Source of the DNA: Cerioporus squamosus
Taxonomy: Eukaryota > Basidiomycota > Agaricomycetes > Polyporales > Polyporaceae
NCBI GenBank assembly: GCA_022592435.1
Contig: JABYQS010000532.1
Coordinates: forward strand, 1 to 19,125
DNA: 19,125 nucleotides
Direction of reading: 5' to 3'
The notes beneath the pieces are model-generated. The model was not told where the DNA came from, ran no database searches, and saw only the letters and a program-made list of their open reading frames with translations. Within the stretch, counting starts at the first letter, position 1, and every line of letters begins with the position of its first letter. Of this stretch, positions 1 through 7,761 are shown piece by piece. Made by a program: the position numbers and the translations under genes.

Positions 1-161
1 CACACAACCTACTCCTTCCCATTTCTAGCACGAGCTGATAGCTGGTAGGGTATACGAGCATCGAGTACATGGCTGCGGCTCCTGGACTTGGAGGGAAATC
101 GACGCGTACATGGGAGACATAACCCCACGCTCGCAGCTTTGTTTCTTCCCGTGCTTGGCAC

Positions 162-190
162 GCTGTCGCTCGGATCGCCCGAGCGACAGC
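162..190. other. Perfect 12-bp stem-loop, intact only in copy 1
   Basis: Bases 162-173 and 179-190 are exact reverse complements around a 5-base loop. The corresponding place in copy 2 (about 11085-11112) has an altered right arm with inserted bases, so only a short part of the stem survives. The role is unknown. It lies in the most diverged part of the duplication. Confidence 0.6.
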
Positions 191-352
191 TCGTTTACGC
201 GGAGCTGTCTCAGCCACCTCCCTGGGTCCCAAACGGCAAAAGCGGCCAAGACGTATACAGACGCGCTCCATGAGTAAATGAAAATAATGTATCCTCGAGA
301 CATGACGGCAGCATGACACAGTACTACTGCAACCCTCGAGGCGCAACTTGAA

Positions 353-377
353 GCTGCCAGCTATAAGCACTGGCAGC
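353..377. other. Short 8-bp stem-loop
   Basis: Bases 353-360 pair exactly with 370-377 around a 9-base loop. The same sequence is present in copy 2. No gene is recognised in 300-700. Long antisense frames here look like by-products of high GC. The biological role is unclear. Confidence 0.35.
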
Positions 378-742
378 AGACATGCACGCAGAACGACGCT
401 CGCCAAGTCTCCGGCCCTCTGAGCTCTGCACAAACAGACGATGGGGCTCCGAATGCTGAGCACGGCCGTACGAAGCAATCATGACGCATAGTAAACGGAA
501 CTCCCGCATAGCCGCGTAAGACGTGCGCGTAGACGAGACCCAAGCCTGTGGATACGACGCGTACCACGGCGCATCTCCTCTGTTTTCCCGAGCTCTCACC
601 CCAATCCCCAGACGCCAAGACACGGTCAGCGGGCGGCGGCCCCGCTGCCCGCTTCCTACGCATTATGTGAATGCGGATGACTGAGCCGCGCCGAGAGCCG
701 AGGGCGTGCGTGAGCTTCGGACTTGGCGGTGTGGAGGAGCGG

Positions 743-750
743 TATATATA
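743..750 (+). promoter_or_regulatory. TATA-like core promoter, copy 1
   Basis: A TATATATA box sits in otherwise GC-rich DNA. A pyrimidine-rich stretch (about 780-860) that could hold transcription starts follows it. Downstream is an intron-like segment, 964-1018, with a GTATGT donor and a CAG acceptor. That layout suggests a short plus-strand transcription unit, but I recognise no protein. The best frame spanning the putative intron gives only ~21 residues. No gene is assigned between 1 and 1750. Confidence 0.4.
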
Positions 751-1750
751 CTAGGTCGGCGGGCTTGGTGTTCTGTACTCACCTCGTCGTCTGCTCCCGC
801 CATCCGGTCCGTGCAGTCGTCTCCGCTCCCCTCTCTGCCTTCGCCTGTGGCACCCTACTGTGCAGCTGCCATCCTCGCCGTCGTCGCCATCGCTGCCCAC
901 GCGGGCTTCACGCCAGGCTCGGAGCGTGCATGCAAGAATGGGGATGGCGGGTTCTTCAGGACGGTATGTCTTGTGTCCCATCTTGGCATGTGTTCCCCAG
1001 TACTCACTTGATGCACAGTACAGCCCGTCCCCTGCGCATTCGGGATTGGTATGGGTGAGTCGAGCTTTGTTTTGAGGACCGCACAGTGGTGCTCCCAGGC
1101 TAGATCGAGCGCACGGTCGAGTCTCCGGCTGTCCGCGGCAGTTCAGCACTCGTCAGGGTCGATCATCCGTTGCCCGGGTGCCGGCGGGCGTCGTCTAGCA
1201 GTCTGTCTAGTTTGCCTGTGCGGGTTGCTGGGCACTGTCGCAAGAAGCCCGATGCGTGCGGGCATCGTTGAGGGGAGATTCATAGTAACTGTGGACCTCG
1301 TTGTGTGTATTAGCATACGAGCACCGTCTGTAATGTGTCAGGAGAGCATGGAACTGAAAGACGACATGGTTGCAGTCGTTGCGGGGTGCCGTACTGCGGA
1401 GCGAGCAGAGCAGGCGAGAACAAGAGTTGCACCAGACTGAGCGACGAAGACATTTCCACTCAGCGACCGGTGCCGGGAAGCACTCCCGTAGTCGATGAAC
1501 ACCGCGAAACTGCATCTGCATAGCATCCCGATAAGCACAACTCAGACGACCGCGCGTTCAAGCTCCGTTCTGTCAGTGCGTTGACCACTTCAACGTCGGC
1601 TCGTCTGAACATGAGTTGGCTGAAGAGCCAGATGATGGTCAGCCACACTGCTGCACGGGGGCCTGACGCGGGCAAGTAAGCACTTATCCGAGGACGAACT
1701 CCAATCGGAAGACATGGCGGCACGGTACTTATCGCCCCTCCATCTGCGAC

Positions 1751-2423
1751 GTGGTCTCGTACCCAGACGTGCGAGTGAGAAGTCGCACCCCACCGCACTT
1801 ACTCGGACGTCTGGGGCATTTCCCCCTACCCTCCTACCTTCCCGTTTTTGGGAATGATCACGGTCACACCTCTGATTGACGCTCGCTTACATGCCTGTTA
1901 TGGTGAACGGTGATCTTGTGAGCGGTCCTCTTTGACCCATCCATTGCACTCAATAAACCGTCAAGAGCACCTCTGTTCATTCTAAACGTCAGGAATGTGA
2001 GCGTTCTGTGTCAGGTATGAGAATATAATCGCAAAATACCCTGACAGGGCTTCCCCGAGCTTCCTATGTGATCAGGAAGTCCTGTAGCACATATTCCGCA
2101 TGTGTGCGCCTCTCTTGGGCTCCCATGTTTAGAGAGTGGGCTAGCACCTTTTCTGTGTATTGCTTTGAGGCTCTGGCTGCACAGATAGGTAGTAACTCTG
2201 TGCAATATAAAGGCAAGCTATGGACAGACGTCGCATCTACGAGCGCTTGCAAACGAGATAATCAAGAGATGAGACGCAAAAGGCTAATCTCATCAACTCC
2301 GTGACCGTGACGGAATTTCAAATAGGGGAAGGTAGGAGGGTAGGGGGGGAAATGCCCCAGACGTCCGAGTAAGTGCGGTGGTGGGGTGCGACTTCTCACT
2401 CGCACGTCTGGGTACGAGACCAC
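1751..2423. mobile_element. Non-autonomous foldback/TIR (MITE-like) element, copy 1
   Basis: Bases 1751-1867 recur as reverse complement at 2301-2423, giving ~120-bp terminal inverted repeats that differ by a few small indels. The ~430-base interior (1868-2300) is AT-richer than its surroundings and has no long frame of interest, so the element is probably non-autonomous. Just outside the ends are TGCGAC (left) and TGCAAC (right), a possible 6-bp target duplication with one mismatch. Each arm contains its own hairpin (1762-1815 and 2356-2412). Long TIRs are known from Mutator-like and foldback elements, but the superfamily cannot be fixed without a transposase. It is present in both repeat copies, so insertion preceded the duplication. 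Confidence 0.75.
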
Positions 2424-3542
2424 TGCAACGAAGCAACCACCGACATCGTCGAAGTGACGGCGCACACAGCCTCTGCGGAACGCGCCGCCGGGTTCGGTAA
2501 GTAGTGCGAAGGGCGAAGTTTGAGCTGCACCCGGCCATCGACGGCGACGTTTTGCGGGGTGGCACGGCGAGCTGAGAAGGTCAGCATGCCCAGACGGATG
2601 CATATGGGCGCACCTCCATCCCCAAGGCGTGCGTGCGTCTCGTCTGCGGCCGCGTCTTCGCTCATCGCCCGGTGTTCCTCGTCGCGGCATGCGCACCCGG
2701 AGCTCGTCCGGAGTGCGTGCTCGAGGAGCTCTGCAGACTGCGGGCACTCAGACGTGTGCGTGCGCGTTGGGGACATCCGCTTGCATGGCCCGAGCAGGGG
2801 ATCGTCCCCGCACATGGGTTATGAGCGGCGGAGGCGGTACTCGGGGTGGCACCTAGTCTGCGTCGATCTTCAGCCGCAGTGCGACGGGTTTTCGGACGGG
2901 GGCAGCGTGAACGCGCTCAAGCGGATGCGGGAGTTGTACACGAACCTGGACAGCAACCCACGTGCTCGGAGCGGCATACGTAGGGCGACGCGAGCATGGC
3001 AGAATTCAGGATGCGGAGTGCCGGCAGCATCGCGCGACGCGTGAGCGACAATGGTACCGGTGCTGTAGAGGCGCACCATCGCGATATGTATTGGAGAACG
3101 CGCGTGCGTACTGCCCGACGGCGTGAGGATGCAGAAGGCGGCCTGCTTGAAGTCGAGATGCTGCTGCGTGGCGCGGTCGCTCCAGGTGCGGTCACACGGA
3201 GAGAGCAGAGGAGGCGGCGAGCGAGGGTCCCTGGAGGCAGAGCTCAGTGCAGCAGACGCGCAGAACGCGAGTGGACACAGACGCAGCGTGGAGGGCGTCG
3301 AGGAGAGGCGGAAAGCTCATGGGCGAGCGCGTGCTGTGCGACTGGGCGAGAGGACAACGACAGAGGCAGAATGAGGCAGGAGAGGGACACGGCTGCAGAA
3401 CGCGTGCGGGACAGAGCTCGAGCTTGTCCCGACGAGGCGCGAGTCGCCCACCGGGCTTGGACGCGGGCCGGGGCCGGGCGCTGGCTGTCAAAGAGGGGCG
3501 GGCTGTGCAGACGGGCAGGTCGCTGTGTGCGGCGTGGGCGGG
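2424..3542 (+). other. Upstream region of G-alpha copy 1; possible small coding remnant
   Basis: No recognised gene. A plus-strand stretch at about 2860-2995 has strongly G/C-ending codons and reads plausibly as protein, including a segment ALKRMRELYTNLDSN, but it has no clear start, stop or known domain. The frame of the G-alpha gene is also open upstream from about 2996. That part is extremely arginine-rich and unlike G-alpha N-termini, so I treat it as non-coding. The identical region in copy 2 is 13360-14478. Confidence 0.25.
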
Positions 3543-3566
3543 CTCTGCTCTCTCTCTCTCCCTCCG
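3543..3566 (+). promoter_or_regulatory. CT-rich tract upstream of G-alpha start, copy 1
   Basis: An almost pure CT tract ends ~15 bases before the ATG at 3581. Fungal promoters commonly have pyrimidine tracts next to transcription starts. Its position supports 3581 as the start codon instead of an in-frame start farther upstream. Confidence 0.45.
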
Positions 3567-3580
3567 TGCTCGCTGCTGCG

Positions 3581-5392
3581 ATGGCCGCCGTCGCTGCCCG
3601 CTCCTTCTGGTCTGCCCCCGACCCCGACGACCCGCTCTCCAAGGCCCTCCAGCCGCCGATCGACGAGACCCCCGAGGAGCGCGCTGCCCGCCTCCGCGAG
3701 CTCGAGGACGCTGCCCGGGTCTCGCGCGAGATCGACGACGAGATTGCGGTCTCCCGCCGCGCGTACGAACGCAGGAAGAAGGCGATCAAGATACTCCTCC
3801 TCGGTGCGTCCCCCTCCTCGAGTCTCTGCCCGCTGCCCGCCGACGTCCCCCAGGCCAGGCCGAGTCCGGCAAGAGCACGACCCTCAAGAGTGCGTCCTCG
3901 TCCCCTCTCTCCCGTGTCCTGCTCTGCTCACGCCCCGCAGACTTCCAGCTCGCGTTCTCGCCCCAGCACTTCCACAAGGAGCGCGCCGCCTGGAAGACCA
4001 TCATCCAGCTCAACCTCATCAGGTCAGTCCTCGTGCATACACCCGCTTCGCGTCCCCACACCGCCCCGTCACGTCCTGGCTCTCCTGCACACGGGGGTGT
4101 CGTCGCCCTCTGGCACTGGACTCTGCGAGACGGGTCTCCCAGTCCACTCGTGCTCTCCCTGCCTGTAGCTCTTCACGACACACGCCCGCCGATCTGTGTC
4201 TGCCCATAGTTTCTGTCCTGCTACTTCCTCCACTCTCCCCTGCGTTCACCAGCAGCTAACCGTCCGTCTCCGTTTTCAGAAACATCAAACGGCTGCTCGA
4301 GATCCTGCAGGAAGAATGGGAGTCGTCGCTGCAAACGACGACGCCGTCCTCGATCGCAAAGGGCAAGGGCGTCGCTGGCCGCACGCCGTCGTCGCCCGGG
4401 GTGCGCTTCTCGACGTCCCCGCTGAACGACAACCACCGACGAATTCGCATGCGCCTCTCCGCGCTGCTCCCGATCGAGGCCGAGCTCATGCGCAAGCTGA
4501 TGCCCGACGGCGGCGCGGCGGACCGCGACGTGTGTGTCCGCGCGGGCAGCGGGTGGAAGGGCATCCTGACCGCGATCAACGCGAACACGAGCACGGTGCT
4601 CCCCGAGAAGCCGCCGCTCGTGCTCGTGTCCGCGATGAAGGGTGCGCAGTCCCGGCCGAGTACGGGCGACGCGCGGTTCAAGGACAACCCGACGGCGGTG
4701 CTTGCTGCGTGCCGGGACGACATCGTCACGCTGTGGGAGGACGCGATCGTCCAGGGCGTGCTCAAGAAGCAGAACGCGCGCATACAGGATATGCCGGGGT
4801 TGTGAGTGTCTTGCATCTGCTCTGCCTGTGGTTGTTTGCTGACCACGCACGCAGCTTCTTGAACGACGCGGGGCGGATCGCGGTTATGAACTACGAGCCC
4901 ACGGATGGTGCGTCCACCGTCTATCCGCACTGCGCCTTTTCTCACAGCAGGCTAGACGACATCGTACGCGCACGCGTACGTACGCTCGGCGTCGAGGAGC
5001 ACCACTTCACCATGGAGGGCGGTACGTCCCAGGCCTTCCAGACTCGAGAGCCCATCTCGATGCTCACGCGCTCGCACAGGTGCGCTCCCGGGAACGGAGT
5101 GGTACATCTACGACGTCGGCGGGAGCCGGAGCGTTGTACGTCCGCTCCCTCTTGCTTTGCTGCGCCTGCCCGTGTGCCCGTGTGCTGACGTCCTCGCTCC
5201 CGGCAGCGACAACACTGGATCCCGTTCTTCGACGACGTACAGGCGATCATCTTCCTCGCGCCGCTCGCGTTCAACCTCGTGCTCGAGGAGGACCCGAAGG
5301 TGAACCGGCTCGAGGACTCGATCACGCTCTGGCGCCAGGTGTGCGAGAACGCGCTGCTCGCGAAGACGACGCTCATACTGTTCTTGAATAAG
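3581..5392 (+). CDS. Heterotrimeric G-protein alpha subunit, 3'-truncated (copy 1)
   Basis: G-alpha subunits bind GTP and relay signals from membrane receptors. Exons by splice sites and frame: 3581-3803, 3854-3889, 3941-4022, 4280-4801, 4855-4907, 4956-5021, 5080-5135, 5207-5392 (408 codons). Visible motifs: P-loop GQAESGKST (75-83), switch I RARVRTLG (310-317) with the conserved Arg (312) and Thr (315), and DVGGSRS (339-345), where Ser343 stands in place of the catalytic Gln of classic G-alpha. The frame is open through all eight exons, ending at NK of the NKxD motif. There is no N-terminal MG myristoylation signal. A low-complexity insert (about 129-162) lengthens the helical domain. The remaining ~89 residues are missing because the repeat ends in the next intron. 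Reading through the donor would add ~60 unrelated residues and stop at 5570-5572. It may be a non-functional duplicate or an assembly product. Confidence 0.88.
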
Positions 5393-5755
5393 GTGCGTGT
5401 CTTGTCCGTGTTCGCAGATTGCAGCTCGCTCGTGGCGGCCTTGCGGCGGCCTCTCCGCTGCTTTGTTGGCCCGGGATGCGTGCGCTCCGTGTCGCGGTCG
5501 GATCGTTGTGTCTCGCTCTGGTTGCCGTCCACCTTCCTCGGCCAGCACTTGGCGGGAAGTGGTCGCGCGTAGTACTCGCATGTGTAGACAGGAAATATAT
5601 CTTGTTCTCGGCATTATCTGGTGTGCAGTTCGGTGGTGTGAGTGTGCAGTCGCGGCGAGCGGGCAGCAGAGAGCGAGGAAGACGTCCGGCGGCGCGTAGC
5701 CTCGTGGCGAGCGCCGTCCGCAAGATCTCCCAGGACGATCGTCTGCCTCAGTCCC
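5393..5755 (+). other. Truncated intron of G-alpha copy 1 and duplication breakpoint
   Basis: From 5393 (GTGCGT donor) the sequence follows intron 8 of copy 2 to about 5500. An 8-base insertion lies near 5436, and similarity then fades to nothing by about 5550. None of the remaining G-alpha exons (NKMD continuation, VPSYG, TSV, VREGIL) was found in 5393-6430 on this strand. At 5547-5562 a 16-base stretch matches 15 of 16 bases of an array exon at 6852-6867. Confidence 0.6.
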
Positions 5756-5820
5756 CTTCGTACACACCGTACACACTCCTTCATACGCACTCTCTCCATA
5801 CACGCTCCTTCATACACGCT
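5756..5820 (+). repeat. Short degenerate minisatellite
   Basis: Imperfect tandem copies of a unit around CTCCTTCATACACGCT occur about four times, alternating CATACAC and CATACGC versions. It lies between the copy-1 breakpoint and the spliced array. No gene is seen here. Confidence 0.55.
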
Positions 5821-6420
5821 TAGTTCTCCGGGAACAGCTGGAGTGCTGTGTGCTCTGTCGGGCTTGCTCTGCTGTGTAGGGCTGCCTGGAGGACTTCGAA
5901 GAGCGGAGAGAAGCAGAGGGGCTGGGTACGTGCTCTCCACCCGCTGGTTTCGTTTACTCGTCCTGGTTTCCGAGACAGGGAGGAGAAGAGGAATCCCCGG
6001 GTGGTTAAGTCGAAGGCGAGTAGAACTTGTCGCGCAGCAGGCAGAGATATTGTTCGGAAGTCGAGCACAAGCCATGCATTGAGCATAAACTACGAATACA
6101 TCGACTACTTCCACGATAGAAAGCGCGTAGACAGCCAAGTCTGCGCTCAGAACTCGCCGTGAGCCTCTTCCGCGCGTCGGAGAAGGTTCCGAGACGCGGG
6201 CGCCTATCCCGCACTTGGCGAGTCGCGCATCACCGCCGTCTCTCTGTCTCCTTCCACCACCACCGCCGTCCTCTCTGACTCGCGCACTCTCGTCCTGGGC
6301 GTGTTCTGCGGCTGTACTGGACATCTGTGCGCCTCGGACTCCACGTCTTGGACTTCGGCGACTCGTCTCTCACTCTGGACGCGCGGACGCGACACGCTGG
6401 CACCGACTACGACTGGAGGC
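5821..6420 (+). other. Leader region of the spliced array; possible extra intron
   Basis: No recognised protein. A segment 5926-5978 has a GTACGT donor and an ACAG acceptor, and could be a 53-bp intron of a transcript running into the array. A CT/CCA-rich stretch at about 6236-6300 resembles a start-site region. One plus-strand frame is open from 6131 to the donor at 6502 but contains no ATG, so a start codon would have to be supplied by an upstream exon. Confidence 0.35.
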
Positions 6421-6885
6421 CGCGCTGGAGAGCCCGGGAGCGCCTTGCACGACTGGGAGGCTCAGCTGGGAGTCGAATGAGCTGCGGAGGTACAGACGAA
6501 GGTAAGTGGCTGCTTCTGTGAGAGACTCGGAGTACGTACCTATCCCCATCCCCTACGCGCACGCAAGAGCGCACCTTCCGGACGGCGGCGACACATCGTG
6601 TTGCACAAGCATCGTGCACAGCACGCTATCACTGCCGACAAACGATTGTCTCGCCACCGTCCTCAACCCGGGAGACCGCGGAACCTCAACGACTTGCGTT
6701 GGCCGGGAGACTGCGAAGACAAGTGAGTCACATGGCAGGGAGAACAGCAGAAGAAGACGACGACGAATGAGCTGACCTTGCGCGCAGTAATCCGGGACAA
6801 CGTCTGCCGCAATCTCGACGCCATGCCGACGTCTTGACGACCCCGACGCGTACTTGGCGGCAAGTGGAAGCCCGCTGTTGCTGTT

Positions 6886-6900
6886 GCGGCCTTCGGCCGC
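6886..6900 (+). other. GCGGCC stem-loop in array exon, unit 1
   Basis: GCGGCC (6886-6891) pairs exactly with GGCCGC (6895-6900) around TTC. Unit 2 has the same stem around TGC at 7606-7620, so the arms are kept and only the loop differs. Confidence 0.5.
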
Positions 6901-7019
6901 CGCGATGTCGCGGCGCTGACACCAAGGTGAGTCCAAGTCAGAGGTGCGTATGGAGCAGACCGCGGACGCGTGCTGACCTCTCGAATCACAGATCCCGCCG
7001 CGCTATGGCACGGTGACAC

Positions 7020-7041
7020 GTCTCCCGGCAGGCCGGGAGAC
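7020..7041 (+). other. CCGGGAG-containing perfect hairpin, unit 1
   Basis: TCTCCCGGC (7021-7029) and GCCGGGAGA (7032-7040) are exact reverse complements with only AG between them, and bases 7020 and 7041 extend the pairing. The same hairpin with the same flanking pair is conserved in unit 2 at 7740-7761. A formed stem would need a few central pairs open to make a loop. Confidence 0.6.
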
Positions 7042-7605
7042 ACCTGTGTCTGCCCGGGAGCGCGCGCATAGGACTTGCGACGGTCCCGACCCAGCGTCAG
7101 AGCTCTGGAAGTCGGAAAAGAGGCCGGGAGCGCCTGGTACGGCTGGGAGGCTCCAGAGGCCGAACATGAGCTGAGAGAACGAAGGTAAGTGGCTGCTTTT
7201 GTGTAAGGCTCGGAGTACGTGCCTATTCCCCACCCCCCACGCACACTGCCCAAGAGCGCATCTCGTCGCACGGCTGCTGCACGTTCGCTTTGCATCAGCA
7301 TCTCGCCGCCGTCTGCAGCCCGGGAGTCGCGTCGCGAGGATGCAAGACTTCGGCGGCTGGCGTCGGCGACGGAAACGGAAACGGAGACTGCGAAAACAAG
7401 GTGAGTTGTCTGGAAGGTGGAGAACAGCAGACAAGACAACGACTGAACTGACCTTGCACACAGTCTGTCAACTGCAGTCGAGAGTCCGCTGGAAGACCAC
7501 CGAGAAGACGTCTGCTGTGGTCTCGGCTCCACGCAGACGTCTTTGGCGACCGGGACATCGTACGTCGCGCCGCCGGTACTGTCAGGAAGCCCGCTGTGGT
7601 TGCGG

Positions 7606-7620
7606 GCGGCCTGCGGCCGC
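7606..7620 (+). other. GCGGCC stem-loop in array exon, unit 2
   Basis: The 6-bp perfect stem around a 3-base loop TGC corresponds to 6886-6900. The arms are conserved although the sequence just before them differs. Confidence 0.5.
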
Positions 7621-7739
7621 CGCGATATTGCGGCACTGCCATCGAGGTGAGTCGAAGTCGGAGGTGCGTATGGAGCAGACCGCGGACGCGCGCTGACCTC
7701 TTGAAGCAGAGATCCCACCGCGCCATGGCGCCGCGACAC

Positions 7740-7761
7740 GTCTCCCGGCAGGCCGGGAGAC
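7740..7761 (+). other. CCGGGAG-containing perfect hairpin, unit 2
   Basis: This is an exact copy of the hairpin at 7020-7041, kept while neighbouring bases changed. It lies in an exon. Confidence 0.6.

Larger units (their letters stand above)
1..5525 (+). repeat. Copy 1 of a ~5.5 kb direct segmental duplication
   Basis: Base 1 aligns with about 10910, and the match runs with small indels to about 5525 (about 16460 in copy 2). The offset moves from 10909 to 10936 and back to 10933, so differences are mostly 1-8 base indels. By eye, the first ~300 bases are clearly more diverged than the rest. From about 2430 to 4430 I found only a couple of substitutions. The left limit may lie outside the window. 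The right limit falls inside an intron of the G-alpha gene, where similarity fades over a few tens of bases instead of stopping sharply. The two copies are separated by ~5.4 kb of unrelated sequence. Confidence 0.95.
6421..7115 (+). repeat. Tandem unit 1 of the exon/intron array
   Basis: This unit contains three exon-intron modules. Landmarks recur in unit 2: the GAAGGTAAGTGGCTGCTT donor (6499 and 7182), the GAACAGCAGA intron core, GCTGACCT branch sites, the GTGCGTATGGAGCAGACC intron segment (6944 and 7664) and the TCTCCCGGC hairpin (7020 and 7740). Spacings of 678, 683 and 720 bases show an old tandem duplication with indels. Exon sequences are more diverged than the intron segments in several places. 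Confidence 0.8.

Noticed and set aside
860..1010. Signal-peptide-like AAILAVVAIAAHAG segment
   Set aside because: No ATG precedes it in frame, and a 2-base indel in copy 2 changes the frame just upstream.
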